A stretch of DNA of 64,000 nt from SZUA-430 sp040080835 (GCA_040080835.1 JBEBHP010000005.1:62001-126000), one strand, 5' to 3'. Shown: positions 16,814 to 26,846, numbered from the stretch's first letter. Notes: generated from the sequence alone by a model not told the origin. Translations and numbers: made by a program.

Positions 16814-19549
16814 ATGAGTGCCGTTCGTTCTGTTTCTGATTTGGAAGCTGAAAATCAGCCGACGGCAGCGCCTGTCAACGCCACACCGATGATGGCGCAA
16901 TATTTGGCAATCAAGCAGGCTCATCCCGACTATTTGCTGTTCTACCGAATGGGGGACTTCTACGAGCTGTTTTTTGAGGATGCCGTTAAGGCATCTGCAG
17001 CGCTTGATATTGCGCTCACCAAGCGTGGCAAGCACCTGGAAGCGGACATTCCGATGTGTGGTGTGCCGGTTCACGCGGCTGAAGGTTATCTTTTGACGCT
17101 GATCCGCAAAAACTTCAAAGTTGCCATCTGCGAACAAACGGAAGACCCGGCAGAAGCCAAGAAACGAGGGTCAAAGTCTGTCGTTGCTCGCGAAGTTGTC
17201 AGGGTGGTCACGCCTGGAACATTGACAGAGGACCAACTGCTCGCCGCCCGTCGGCACAATTACCTTGTGACACTCACGCGCGTGGGAGCCGACTATGCTG
17301 TGTCCTGGGCCGACATTACAGATGGCCATTTCCATGCGGCTCAGATTGAAATCCATGCACTCGCTACGTTGATAGCGCAAATTGAACCTGCCGAGTTGCT
17401 CGTGCCCGACAGCCTCGCTTTGGTCCCCGAAATCGCATCCGTCGTTCAAGATCTTGGCACGCGCGTGACGATTGCACCGAGAATCAAATTTGACTTCGAC
17501 GCGGGAGAGCGACTGCTCAAGAACCATTTCAAGGTTGCAGCGCTTGATTCGTTCGGAAATTTTTCCAGAGCCGAAATTGCTGCTGCCGGGGCTCTGCTGG
17601 CGTATCTTGAGCTTACGCAAAAGGGAAAGCTGCCTGCGCTGCAACCGCCGCAGCAACAAGCCCAGAATCATGTGATGCTCATGGATGCAGCCACGCGTCG
17701 AAATCTTGAGCTGGTTGAGACCTTGAGTGGTGAAGCAAACGGCAGCCTGCTTTTTACGATTGACAGGACGCTCACCTCGGCAGGCGGACGCGAACTCGCA
17801 GACTGGGTACAATCTCCACTAACGAATATTGAGAAAATTGAAGCAAGACTTGACGGCGTTTCCTACTTTCACGGATCTGCGCCTGTGCGAGAGAAGACTA
17901 GAGCGCTCTTGAGGCGGATGCCGGACCTTGCAAGGGCGCTTGCAAGATTGTCAGTAGGGCGAGGCGGACCGCGAGATCTGGGAGCAATCCGCGAAGCCCT
18001 GACTCATGCTTTCGCCATACCTGACGTGCTTGAATTTGACAGGCAGTCTTTGGAGGGGCGACCGACGGCGTTGCTGGTTGAGATCGAACGCCTGGTGCAT
18101 GCGAGAACCAGTGTCGCACCGCTGCTCGATACGCTGTTGCGCACGCTGGGCGTCGATTTGCCCCTGTTTGCCCGCGACGGAGGTTTTGTTGCGAAGGGCG
18201 CACACGCGCAGCTCGATCACGCAAAACAGCTTCGCGACGACGCCAGGCTGGTGATTGTGGATCTGGAAGCAAGGCTCAGGTTGGAAACCGGGATCACCTC
18301 GCTGAAGGTCAAGCACAACAATGTACTTGGGTATCACATCGAGATCACGTCGGCGAATGCGGAGAAACTCAAATCCACGGGTGCTGGCCGCAGCTTCATC
18401 CATCGTCAAACGACGGCGCAGGCTCAACGACATACAAACGCAGAACTTTCTGACCTGGCTTCAAAGATCGCGGATGCCGCCGGTGAGGCACTTGCAATCG
18501 AGTTGAATCTTTTCGATCAGATGGTTGAGGGTGTTCGCGCCCATGCGTTGCATCTGGGCGAAATCGCCAGCGTTGCCGCCAGGTTCGATGTTCTTGCCGC
18601 GCTCGCAGAACTGGCGACTGAAGAAGGGTTCGCCCGACCGTCCATCGTGTCCGGGCTTGAGTTTGAAATTGTTCGCGGTCGTCATCCTGTTGTCGAGGCG
18701 GCGTTGAAGAAGCAGGCGCAAGGATTCGTTGCAAATGATTGCGATTTGTCAGCGAGCGGGCCCGGACGCCTTTGGCTGGTGACAGGTCCCAACATGGCAG
18801 GCAAGTCCACATTCCTGCGACAGAACGCAGTGATCGCGATTCTTGCCCAGGCGGGATCCTTTGTGCCTGCGAAGTCCGCGCGGATCGGTATCGTTGACCG
18901 CTTGTTCAGCAGGGTGGGGGCAGCGGATGATCTGGCGCGGGGCCGCTCGACCTTCATGGTGGAGATGGTAGAGACTGCTGCCATCCTCAACCAGGCAACC
19001 GAGCGCTCACTGGTCATACTGGACGAGATCGGACGCGGGACAGCAACCTTTGACGGATTGTCGATTGCCTGGGCAACGGTTGAGCGCCTGAACCATGTGA
19101 ACCTGTCGCGGGTTCTGTTTGCCACTCACTATCACGAGCTTACCGGGTTGGCGTCCAGGCTCGATGGCGTGGCGAATGTCACCGTGCGCGTCAAAGAGTG
19201 GCAAGGCGGAATTGTCTTCCTGCATGAAGTGCTCAAGGGTGCGGCTGACCGCTCATACGGTATTCAGGTAGCGAAGCTCGCCGGGTTGCCAGAAGACGTT
19301 CTCAAACGAGCGCGGGAGGTGCTGCGTGCGTTGGAACAAGGTGACAGCGGGCGGCGCGCACGTACCGTGCTGGACGATTTACCCTTGTTTGCGGCCATTT
19401 CAGGCGGCACCCAGGAGCAGCAAGAATCACCAGTCGAATGCAGACTCAAACAACTGAATGTTGATGAACTGACGCCTCGTGGTGCGCTAGACTTCCTCTA
19501 TGAACTGAAGGGGCTGGTTGGTGGCAAAGGAAAAGGCATTTCCAGTTGA
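16814..19549 (+). CDS. mutS: DNA mismatch repair protein MutS
   Basis: The protein has 911 residues. The mismatch-binding domain carries the Phe-x-Glu wedge region in LLFYRMGDFYELFFEDA. The ATPase has Walker A in TGPNMAGKSTFLRQ, then SRVGAADDLARGRSTFMVEM and Walker B in VILDEIGRGTATFDG. It recognises mispairs and small loops and recruits MutL. I placed the start at the ATG 16814, since the frame upstream to 16787 is unlike MutS. The palindrome CTTGTGCACAAG lies at 16776-16787 upstream. It overlaps the GFA gene by 29-32 bp. Confidence 0.96.
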   Translation: MSAVRSVSDLEAENQPTAAPVNATPMMAQYLAIKQAHPDYLLFYRMGDFYELFFEDAVKASAALDIALTKRGKHLEADIPMCGVPVHAAEGYLLTLIRKNFKVAICEQTEDPAEAKKRGSKSVVAREVVRVVTPGTLTEDQLLAARRHNYLVTLTRVGADYAVSWADITDGHFHAAQIEIHALATLIAQIEPAELLVPDSLALVPEIASVVQDLGTRVTIAPRIKFDFDAGERLLKNHFKVAALDSFGNFSRAEIAAAGALLAYLELTQKGKLPALQPPQQQAQNHVMLMDAATRRNLELVETLSGEANGSLLFTIDRTLTSAGGRELADWVQSPLTNIEKIEARLDGVSYFHGSAPVREKTRALLRRMPDLARALARLSVGRGGPRDLGAIREALTHAFAIPDVLEFDRQSLEGRPTALLVEIERLVHARTSVAPLLDTLLRTLGVDLPLFARDGGFVAKGAHAQLDHAKQLRDDARLVIVDLEARLRLETGITSLKVKHNNVLGYHIEITSANAEKLKSTGAGRSFIHRQTTAQAQRHTNAELSDLASKIADAAGEALAIELNLFDQMVEGVRAHALHLGEIASVAARFDVLAALAELATEEGFARPSIVSGLEFEIVRGRHPVVEAALKKQAQGFVANDCDLSASGPGRLWLVTGPNMAGKSTFLRQNAVIAILAQAGSFVPAKSARIGIVDRLFSRVGAADDLARGRSTFMVEMVETAAILNQATERSLVILDEIGRGTATFDGLSIAWATVERLNHVNLSRVLFATHYHELTGLASRLDGVANVTVRVKEWQGGIVFLHEVLKGAADRSYGIQVAKLAGLPEDVLKRAREVLRALEQGDSGRRARTVLDDLPLFAAISGGTQEQQESPVECRLKQLNVDELTPRGALDFLYELKGLVGGKGKGISS

Positions 19550-20015
19550 TGGTCGATGTACGTGCCGTTCTGTCCGCTTCAGAATGCTGAGCAAGCCGCT
19601 ATTCGTGCACTGCTGTCATTGCTCCTGGTGTCAGCGTGAGACAGGAAGCGCCTTTGCACTGAATGCAATGATCGAAACGAAACGCGTGAAGCTGCTGTCC
19701 GGTCAGCCGGAAACAGTCAAAACGCCCTCGAACAGCGGCAAGGGGCAAAAAATTGTGCGCTGTCCTTCATGCAAAATCGCGTTGTGGAGTCACTACGCGG
19801 GCGCAGGGTCAAAACTGGCATTTGTCCGCGTAGGAACGCTGGATCGTCCCAATGTCTGCCCGCCGGATATTCACATCTTTACAAGTTCCAAGCAAAATTG
19901 GGTTCAGATTCCGGAAGGGATGCGTGCGGTATCTGTCTACTACAATCGCGAGCGTGAGTGGCCAGCGGCCAGTCTGAAACGGCGGGACGCGATGATGAGT
20001 GACGCAGATGACTGA
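19521..20015 (+). CDS. GFA/CENP-V family zinc protein
   Basis: This is a protein of about 164 residues with the zinc ligands of the GFA (glutathione-dependent formaldehyde-activating) fold. GRCTCRSVRFR comes first, then VHCCHCSWCQRETGSAF, then VRCPSCKIALW. The family includes Gfa, which binds S-hydroxymethylglutathione, but most members have no assigned reaction. The start is a GTG (19521) or the TTG before it; both lie inside the end of mutS, and its stop overlaps the glnD start. The tight overlaps imply coupled translation in one operon. Confidence 0.85.
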   Translation: MAKEKAFPVDGRCTCRSVRFRMLSKPLFVHCCHCSWCQRETGSAFALNAMIETKRVKLLSGQPETVKTPSNSGKGQKIVRCPSCKIALWSHYAGAGSKLAFVRVGTLDRPNVCPPDIHIFTSSKQNWVQIPEGMRAVSVYYNREREWPAASLKRRDAMMSDADD

Positions 20016-22770
20016 CGCCGTCCCGGAAAAGGATTTGCGAGTAGCACTGACCGCTCTGGCGCGAGAGAAGGGTTCGAATGCTTCCCGGTTGCGCAGCGTG
20101 GCACTTCCCTTGTTCAAGGAAGCGCTGGCTGACGCCAGGCATGCCATGCGGGCGCAACTGGAATCCGGCGGATCGGGTCTGGGGTGTGCTCAAGTCCTGG
20201 CGAAATCGATGGATGAGCTGGTCCATGCGCTTTACGACTTCACGGTGAAGCACGCGTTCTATGCGCAAAACCCGACCGAATCAGAACGCATTGCTGTTGT
20301 CGCTGTCGGCGGGTATGGCCGTGGCGCACTGGCACCGGGATCCGACATCGATCTTCTGTTTGTGTTGCCATTCAAGCAGACGGCGTGGGGCGAGAGTGCC
20401 GTTGAATTCATGCTCTACATACTCTGGGATCTGGGGCTCAAGGTCGGACATGCCACACGCTCCATCGATGAATGCCTGCGACTTTCCAAAGCAGATCAAA
20501 CAATCCGGACAACAATTCTGGAAGCGAGGTATGTCTGTGGACACCGCCCGCTTTTTGATGATCTCAAGTCCCGCTTTTCGAAGGAAATCGTGGCGCTCTC
20601 AGGAAATGACTTCGTTGAGGCGAAGCTGAATGAGCGCCAAAAGCGGCACGCCCAAACCGGCGAGAGCCGGTACCTGGTTGAGCCAAACGTCAAGGATGGC
20701 AAGGGTGGTCTGCGCGATCTGCACACTCTCTACTGGATCGCAAAGTATCTCTACCGAGTCGAGGATGTTTCGCAGCTCGTGAACGTCGGATTTCTGACAA
20801 CTGACGAGTACAAGGCGTTTGAAGATGCGGAAGAGTTCTTGTGGCTGGTGCGTTGTCATCTTCATATTCTGGCGGGCAGGGCCGAAGAGCGACTCACTTT
20901 CGATGCGCAAATTGAGCTCGCCAGAAAACTCAACTTCAGGGATGAACAGGGCGAGCGTGGCGTCGAACGGTTCATGCAACACTATTTCCTGACGGCAAAA
21001 ACGGTTGGAGACCTAACCCGTATCTTCTGCGCAGCGCTGGAAAGTCAAAACAAGAAGTCGTGGCCGTCGTTCGGCCGCATGATTCCCGGAATCGGTCGCT
21101 GGCGTGCGGGATCCGATGGCTTCTTCGTTGAGCAGAACCGTGTAAATATTGATGGGGTCGAGGTCTTTCGTGACAATCCCATCAACCTTGTCCGGCTGTT
21201 CCACATTGCCAACCAGAAAGGCGTCGACATCCATCCGGATGCACTTCGGCATGTGACACGCAATCTGTCCCTGATTGACGACAATCTGAGAAAAACTCCC
21301 GAAGCCAACCGATTGTTTCTGGAACTCCTGTGTTCGCGCAAGGATCCCGAGCGTGCGCTCAGGCAAATGAATGAGGCCGGGGTTTTCGGCGCATTCGTTC
21401 CCGACTTTGGTCGCATTGTCGCCAAGATGCAGTTCAACATGTACCACCACTATACGGTCGACGAGCATCTGATCCGTGCGATCGGGCATTTGGCCAAAAT
21501 CGAGCGCGGCGAATACAAGGAAGAACACCCGCTGGCCAATGAGATCATCCACAAGGTGTTGTCCCGCGAAGTGCTTTATGTGTCGGTGTTACTGCACGAT
21601 ATTGCGAAAGGGCGAGAGGGCGATCACTCGGAAGTGGGCGAGGATGTTGCGAGTACGCTATGCCCCCGGCTCGGGATGGGCCCTGCAGAGACTGAAACCG
21701 TTGCATGGCTTGTTCGAAATCACCTGGTCATGAGTGACGTTGCGCAAAAGCGCGATCTTTCGGACCCCAAGACAATTCAGAATTTTGTTTCTGTTGTTCA
21801 ATCGCCTGAGCGGTTGCGACTGTTGCTGTGTCTGACGGTTGCCGATATTCGCGCGGTTGGGCCAGGCGTCTGGAACGGCTGGAAGGGGCAATTGCTGCGC
21901 CAGCTCTACTACGAGGCCGAAGCTCAAATGCTCGGTGGTTTCAGTGCAAGTGCGCGTCCGACGCTTTTAAGGCACGCCAAGGAAGAGTTCACTCGGCGCG
22001 TTCAGTCGTGGACGGAAGAGGATAGGGCGCGAGCGCTCTCACGTCACTATGATGCGTTCTGGCTTTCCCTGGAAGGCGACATGCACGAGCGGCTGGCCTT
22101 GCAAATGGCAGAGGCCGACCGTCACAGCGAAAAACTTAGCCTTGTCACGCGGGTTGATGCCTTTCGTTCAGTCACCGAAGTGTCGATTTACACGGAGGAT
22201 CATCCTGGCTTGTTCTCGCAACTGGCTGGAGCCGTTGCCATGTGCGGTGCCAACATTGTCGACGCGAAGATATTTACGACAACCGATGGCATGGCGATGG
22301 ACATATTTTCCGTCCAGGATGCCAACGGTCAGCCTATCGAAGAGTCCCGGCAGATCGAGCGGTTGCGACAAACGGCAAGGCGAGTTCTAAACGGCGAAGT
22401 GGTTCCTCGAAGCGTGATTGACGCTCGACAAGTCAAGAAGCGTGAAGAGGCCTTTCGCGTCGCTCCCCAGGTTCTAATCGACAACGCCGCATCCGATACT
22501 CATACGGTGATCGAAATAAACGGCCGAGACCGGCCCGGCCTCCTGCATGATCTAACACGCGCACTCTTTGTGGCGCGTTTGTCCATACACTCTGCCCAGA
22601 TCACGACTTATGGCGAAAGGGCGGTTGACGTCTTTTATGTCAAGGACGTTTACGGACTTAAAGTGACCCATGCGGCCCGCATCCAGGAAGTGCGTGACCG
22701 CGTGCTCGAAGCGCTTGGAGATGGTGGTGTTCGTGCCCAAAGGCGCATCCGGGGGGCCACGAATACCTAG
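20008..22770 (+). CDS. glnD: [Protein-PII] uridylyltransferase/uridylyl-removing enzyme
   Basis: The protein has 920 residues. The nucleotidyltransferase domain has GGYGRGALAPGSDIDLLF. A central PII-uridylyltransferase helical domain follows, then an HD domain (LLHDIAKGREGDHSEVG) and two C-terminal ACT domains (VSIYTEDHPGLFSQLAGA and IEINGRDRPGLLHDLTRA). It uridylylates PII under nitrogen limitation and removes UMP when glutamine is high, sensed by ACT. The ATG at 20008 overlaps the GFA stop codon. Confidence 0.96.
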   Translation: MTDAVPEKDLRVALTALAREKGSNASRLRSVALPLFKEALADARHAMRAQLESGGSGLGCAQVLAKSMDELVHALYDFTVKHAFYAQNPTESERIAVVAVGGYGRGALAPGSDIDLLFVLPFKQTAWGESAVEFMLYILWDLGLKVGHATRSIDECLRLSKADQTIRTTILEARYVCGHRPLFDDLKSRFSKEIVALSGNDFVEAKLNERQKRHAQTGESRYLVEPNVKDGKGGLRDLHTLYWIAKYLYRVEDVSQLVNVGFLTTDEYKAFEDAEEFLWLVRCHLHILAGRAEERLTFDAQIELARKLNFRDEQGERGVERFMQHYFLTAKTVGDLTRIFCAALESQNKKSWPSFGRMIPGIGRWRAGSDGFFVEQNRVNIDGVEVFRDNPINLVRLFHIANQKGVDIHPDALRHVTRNLSLIDDNLRKTPEANRLFLELLCSRKDPERALRQMNEAGVFGAFVPDFGRIVAKMQFNMYHHYTVDEHLIRAIGHLAKIERGEYKEEHPLANEIIHKVLSREVLYVSVLLHDIAKGREGDHSEVGEDVASTLCPRLGMGPAETETVAWLVRNHLVMSDVAQKRDLSDPKTIQNFVSVVQSPERLRLLLCLTVADIRAVGPGVWNGWKGQLLRQLYYEAEAQMLGGFSASARPTLLRHAKEEFTRRVQSWTEEDRARALSRHYDAFWLSLEGDMHERLALQMAEADRHSEKLSLVTRVDAFRSVTEVSIYTEDHPGLFSQLAGAVAMCGANIVDAKIFTTTDGMAMDIFSVQDANGQPIEESRQIERLRQTARRVLNGEVVPRSVIDARQVKKREEAFRVAPQVLIDNAASDTHTVIEINGRDRPGLLHDLTRALFVARLSIHSAQITTYGERAVDVFYVKDVYGLKVTHAARIQEVRDRVLEALGDGGVRAQRRIRGATNT

Positions 22771-22851
22771 GGTGGCTCAGTGTCTCTTGCCGGATGGCCC
22801 CGGATTGGCGATAAGGCCCGCGTTCGCGTTCTCCAAATTACGGAAAAGCCA

Positions 22852-23865
22852 ATGAGCGGCCAACACGAGTCCCTGGTGTTCTCTGGAATGCAGCCCACGG
22901 GCAATCTGCATCTGGGAAACTATCTTGGTGCCATCCGGAACTGGCTGAAGCTGCAATCCGAGTACCGCTGCCTTTACTGCATCGTCGACCTGCATGCGAT
23001 GACCATGGACTTTGACCCACAGCAACTCGCAAATTCAACGCGGGAGGTGGCTGCCGCCTATATCGCCAGCGGTGTTGACCCAAAGCGGTCGATCATATTT
23101 GCGCAAGGTCAGAACAGTCATCACGCCGAACTCGCCTGGATTCTCAACTGCATAGCGCGGGTTGGCTGGTTGAACCGGATGACCCAGTTCAAGGACAAGG
23201 CAGGCAAAAACCGGGAGGCGATGAGCGTTGGGCTCTACACTTACCCTGTGCTGATGGCGGCCGATATCCTTGCCTACAAGGGAACTCACGTGCCCGTCGG
23301 CGACGACCAAAAACAGCATGTCGAGCTTGCGCGGGACATTGCCCAAAAGTTCAACAACGATTTTGGAGTGCCGAATTTCTTCCCGGTGCCGGAGCCGATC
23401 ATCACGGGCCCCGCAACCCGGGTCATGAGCCTGCGGGATGGCAAAGCCAAAATGTCCAAGTCGGATGCATCTGACTATTCACGCATCAACCTGACGGACG
23501 ACGCTGACACGATTGCCCTGAAATTCAAAAAGGCAAAAACGGATCCATTGCCCCTGCCCGAGACCGAAGCCGAACTTGAGGCGCGCCCGGAAGCGGACAA
23601 TCTGATCTCGATCTATGCGGCATTTGAAGAAAAACCGAAGCAGGCTGTTATTGACCAGTTTCGCGGCGCCCAGTTTTCTACCCTGAAAACTGCACTGTCC
23701 GATCTGGTCGTCTCGAAACTCTCACCCATTGCAAGCGAGATGCGACGCCTTCTCGACGATCGTGCCGAGTTGGACCGATTGCTCAAGCATGGTGCCGCGC
23801 AAGCTCGGGAAATTTCGGCTCCAGTCATTGCAGAGGTAAGACGCGTTGTTGGGTTGTCGGGTTGA
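22852..23865 (+). CDS. trpS: Tryptophan-tRNA ligase
   Basis: The 337-residue class I synthetase has a HIGH-equivalent in GMQPTGNLHLGNYLGA and a KMSKS loop in GKAKMSKSDASDYSRI. AGKNREAMSVGLYTYPVLMA lies in the active site. I chose the ATG at 22852, which matches the family length; the frame is open from 22780 but the extra residues do not look like TrpS. It follows glnD by about 80 bp. Confidence 0.95.
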   Translation: MSGQHESLVFSGMQPTGNLHLGNYLGAIRNWLKLQSEYRCLYCIVDLHAMTMDFDPQQLANSTREVAAAYIASGVDPKRSIIFAQGQNSHHAELAWILNCIARVGWLNRMTQFKDKAGKNREAMSVGLYTYPVLMAADILAYKGTHVPVGDDQKQHVELARDIAQKFNNDFGVPNFFPVPEPIITGPATRVMSLRDGKAKMSKSDASDYSRINLTDDADTIALKFKKAKTDPLPLPETEAELEARPEADNLISIYAAFEEKPKQAVIDQFRGAQFSTLKTALSDLVVSKLSPIASEMRRLLDDRAELDRLLKHGAAQAREISAPVIAEVRRVVGLSG

Positions 23866-23903
23866 TGCTATGATTTGCACCCGGCGCATTCAAACTTCGG
23901 GTA

Positions 23904-24404
23904 TTGGCTGACAGCTTGGCAGACGCACTGGAACATTCGTCACGCAGGCGCAAGTTTCTTGTCATCGTGGACAAGTCACCCGAGCACCGGAAGGCGTTGC
24001 GATTTGCTGCCCGCAGAGCGCAGCACACTGGCGGACGTGTATCTCTGCTCACCGTGCTTTCGCCGGCGGATTTTCAGCATTGGCGATCAGTAGAGGACGC
24101 TATGCGAGAAGAGGCCCTCAGCGAAGCGGAGCGCCTTCTGTACGAGGCCGCAGGGTATGTGAACGAAATTACCGGCCTCTATCCGGAAGTTCTGGTCCGC
24201 GAAGGCATGTCGCGAGAAACCGTGCTGGACCTGCTAAAGGAAGATCCCGACATCATGGTGCTCGTTCTTGCGTCAGGTGTAGGCAGGGAAGGGCCGGGGC
24301 CGCTCGTATCACTGGTCGCACAGCAAGCGCAAATGGCCTATCCAATTCCTGTCACAATCGTGCCGGGAGGCTTGAGCGACAACGATATTGACGAATTGGC
24401 ATGA
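23904..24404 (+). CDS. Universal stress protein (UspA-like)
   Basis: The product has 166 residues with a single Usp fold. It opens with RRKFLVIVDKSPEHRKALRF, has VLVREGMSRETVLDLL in the middle, and ends in VLASGVGREGPGPLVSLV and YPIPVTIVPGG. The G-x2-G-x-G(S/P)-like ATP loop is only partly kept (GVGREGPGP), so nucleotide binding is uncertain. The start is a TTG and no strong ribosome site is visible. It lies between trpS and nfu. Confidence 0.82.
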   Translation: MADSLADALEHSSRRRKFLVIVDKSPEHRKALRFAARRAQHTGGRVSLLTVLSPADFQHWRSVEDAMREEALSEAERLLYEAAGYVNEITGLYPEVLVREGMSRETVLDLLKEDPDIMVLVLASGVGREGPGPLVSLVAQQAQMAYPIPVTIVPGGLSDNDIDELA

Positions 24405-24504
24405 TTAAACGCCCCGGAAAGGGCGCATTCGGGAAATCGTGGTTGTTCTGGAGGGGCAGGAGAACTATTTCAACGATGTCCGGATCAAATCAGAGACCTG
24501 TGCC

Positions 24505-25071
24505 GTGTTCATACAAACCGAATCGACTCCCAATCCCGCAACGATGAAGTTTCTGCCGGGTCGACCTGTGCTGAAGGAAGGTGCGGCGGACTTTCCGACA
24601 AGGGCGTCTGCGCAGAAATCACCGCTGGCGCTGCGGCTGTTTGAAATTGAAGGTGTGGCGGGCGTCATGCTTGGCACGGACTTTGTCACGGTCACAAAGG
24701 CACATGCTGATTGGCAGTCCTTGAAGCCCATGGTTCTGGGTGCGCTGATGGAGCACTTCACCAAGGGGTTGCCTGCGGTCGAAGGTGAACTTCCGTCAGC
24801 ACCGCAGCGCGAAGAGTACGACGCAGCAGACGAGGAAATTGTCGTTCAAATCAAGGAACTTCTGGAGAGCCGAGTTCGGCCGGCGGTCGCGCAGGATGGA
24901 GGGGATATCGTGTTCAGGGGATTTGAGGGAAAGTCGGGAACCGTGTTCCTGAACATGCGGGGCTCATGCGCAGGCTGCCCGTCTTCCACCGCGACACTGA
25001 AGAATGGAATTGAAAACATGCTGCGTCACTACATTCCGGAAGTGAATGCCGTTGAAGCGGTATCTGCCTGA
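24505..25071 (+). CDS. NifU-like Fe-S carrier protein (Nfu type)
   Basis: The protein has 188 residues. The N-terminal Nfu domain begins FIQTESTPNPATMKFLPG, and the C-terminal NifU domain carries the cluster-binding C-x2-C in GSCAGCPSSTATL. It delivers [4Fe-4S] clusters to targets. The GTG at 24505 gives the usual Nfu N-terminus; the frame is open to 24439, but those residues do not resemble the family. It overlaps the next frame slightly. Confidence 0.93.
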   Translation: MFIQTESTPNPATMKFLPGRPVLKEGAADFPTRASAQKSPLALRLFEIEGVAGVMLGTDFVTVTKAHADWQSLKPMVLGALMEHFTKGLPAVEGELPSAPQREEYDAADEEIVVQIKELLESRVRPAVAQDGGDIVFRGFEGKSGTVFLNMRGSCAGCPSSTATLKNGIENMLRHYIPEVNAVEAVSA

Positions 25072-25075
25072 CACG

Positions 25076-25717
25076 ATGCAGCCATCCCACATGTTTTCGA
25101 ACCAAAGTCCTGACAAGAGGTTTGTTGTGCATCACGCCATCTCCGACGACGCTCTGGATCAACTTTTTCGCGCGGCGCGAACTCAAAACAAATGGCAAGA
25201 CAAACCTGTTTCGCAAACGCTTCTTCATGCCCTGTATGATCTGATGCGCATGGGGCCCACCAGCGCAAATTGCTCGCCGGCCAGGATCGTTTTTGTCACC
25301 ACCGACGAAGGCAAGGAAAAGCTGAAGTCATTTGTTTCACCCGGGAATGCGCCGAAGGTGATGTCGGCGCCTGTAACGGCCATCATCGGTCACGATTTGA
25401 TGTTTTACGAGAAGTTGCCGACCTTGTTTCCTCATGCGGATGCGCGCAGCTGGTTTGCGGGAAATGAAAAGCTTATCCAGACAACGGCTTTTCGCAACGG
25501 CACACTTCAGGGCGCCTATTTCATGATGGCAGCACGAGCCGTTGGACTGGATTGTGGGCCAATGTCAGGTTTTGACAACGATGGAGTAGACACGGCGTTC
25601 TTTGCTGGCACCGAGGTCAAATCGAATTTTCTGTGTTCTCTGGGCCATGGGGACGCAAGCGGTGTATTCCCGCGTTCACCGCGCCTTTCGTTTGATGAGG
25701 CCTGCCAAATCGTATGA
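25076..25717 (+). CDS. Malonic semialdehyde reductase (RutE-like nitroreductase family)
   Basis: The product has 213 residues. The nitroreductase fold has SDDALDQLFRAARTQNKWQD, MRMGPTSANCSPARIVFV and ARAVGLDCGPMSGFDNDGVD. This order is that of malonic semialdehyde reductase/HadB-RutE proteins, which use FMN and NAD(P)H. It may remove 3-oxopropanoate or another reactive aldehyde. No rut cluster is nearby. The start may be the ATG at 25076 or the one at 25091. It overlaps tsaB by 4 bp. Confidence 0.86.
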   Translation: MQPSHMFSNQSPDKRFVVHHAISDDALDQLFRAARTQNKWQDKPVSQTLLHALYDLMRMGPTSANCSPARIVFVTTDEGKEKLKSFVSPGNAPKVMSAPVTAIIGHDLMFYEKLPTLFPHADARSWFAGNEKLIQTTAFRNGTLQGAYFMMAARAVGLDCGPMSGFDNDGVDTAFFAGTEVKSNFLCSLGHGDASGVFPRSPRLSFDEACQIV

Positions 25718-26379
25718 GTGGTTCACTTGTACTGGCGCTGGACACATGCTTCGGCCCTGTCAGTGCAGCGTTGGCCCATCTCGATGGACGCCCTATCGCA
25801 CATTCGATTGCTGACAACACGGCAGGCCAACAGGCCGAAACACTTCCGCCGTTGGTCGAGGAGCTGTTCAAGCAATCCGGGCGTGCCTATCAGGACCTTG
25901 CGCGCGTAATTGTTACCGCTGGTCCCGGCGCGTTTACGGGTGTTCGCGTGGGGCTGGCCTTTGCCAAGGGGCTCAAGATTGCGACCAAGGCTGAAGTCCT
26001 GGGTGTTTCCAGCCTGGAGTGCCTGACGTTTCAGGCTCGCATGCAGTCGCCCGGCCACGGCGCTGTAGCCATCATAGATGCCAAGCGGTCGGAGGCTTAT
26101 CTTTATGCGGCTGATGCAAGCGGTTCCGAGATCGTTCCGCCGATGATGCTTTCTGTCCCGGATGCCAATGAATTACTGAACCGGAAAGTACCGAGTGACT
26201 ATGTCGTGGTTGGGTCGGGACGGGATTTGATTGAATCTGGTATTGGCTTGCGTTTCGAACCAAACATTGTCAGCCTTGATGTTCGAGAACTGGCCTCACG
26301 AGCGGCCGAGCTTGATTCCAAGAGGCACCCGGCAGCGCCGATCTATCTTCGAGAACCGGACGCTCGCCTGCCATCATGA
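25714..26379 (+). CDS. tsaB: tRNA threonylcarbamoyladenosine biosynthesis protein TsaB
   Basis: The protein has 221 residues and an ASKHA fold. The N-terminus is LVLALDTCFGPVSAALAHLD, followed by VTAGPGAFTGVRVGLAFAKG. TsaB works with TsaD and TsaE to add t6A at position 37 of ANN-decoding tRNAs. It overlaps the preceding reductase by 4 bp and rimI by 4 bp, the usual tsaB-rimI pairing. Confidence 0.93.
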   Translation: MSGSLVLALDTCFGPVSAALAHLDGRPIAHSIADNTAGQQAETLPPLVEELFKQSGRAYQDLARVIVTAGPGAFTGVRVGLAFAKGLKIATKAEVLGVSSLECLTFQARMQSPGHGAVAIIDAKRSEAYLYAADASGSEIVPPMMLSVPDANELLNRKVPSDYVVVGSGRDLIESGIGLRFEPNIVSLDVRELASRAAELDSKRHPAAPIYLREPDARLPS

Positions 26380-26846
26380 CCGGGTCAACGCATGTTTTGT
26401 CCGTTACCGCTGATGATGCGTTCCGACTTGCACTCATTCATGCATCTTCGTTTTCAGACCATTGGCCAGCGGCATCCATCGATGCCCTGCTATCACGCCC
26501 GCAGGTTGCCGCGATCGGTGGAATGATAGATGGGGCAAGAGAACTGCAAGGCTTTGTCTTGATCCAGATCATTGCCGATGAAGCGGAAATCCTGACTTTT
26601 TGCGTGATGCCAGACTTGCGGCGACAAGGGTTGGGACGGGATCTGTTGCAGTCTGCGGTTGATCTTGCAAAGGCGCGTGGTGTGTCGCGGATGTTTCTCG
26701 AAGTGGGGGAGGATAATCTTGCGGCGCGAGCGCTCTATGGAAGGGCCGGGTTTGCGTTAGTTGGTCGGCGGGTGGCTTACTATCATGGCGCACAGGCCGA
26801 TCAGGTGGGTGCAGATGCTCTGGTTTTGCGGAAAATGCTCGCCTAG
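26376..26846 (+). CDS. rimI: [Ribosomal protein S18]-alanine N-acetyltransferase
   Basis: The 156-residue GNAT protein has the acetyl-CoA-binding loop in MPDLRRQGLGRDLLQSAVD. The RimI-type segment FLEVGEDNLAARALYGRAGF and the C-terminal GRRVAYYHG follow. It acetylates the N-terminal alanine of ribosomal protein S18. It overlaps tsaB by 4 bp, which supports the name over other GNATs. A short hairpin GGAGC-TTTC-GCTCC follows the stop. Confidence 0.9.
   Translation: MTGSTHVLSVTADDAFRLALIHASSFSDHWPAASIDALLSRPQVAAIGGMIDGARELQGFVLIQIIADEAEILTFCVMPDLRRQGLGRDLLQSAVDLAKARGVSRMFLEVGEDNLAARALYGRAGFALVGRRVAYYHGAQADQVGADALVLRKMLA

Noticed and set aside
24405..24438. Terminator between usp and nfu
   Set aside because: CGCCC/GGGCG can form a short stem, but no T run follows.
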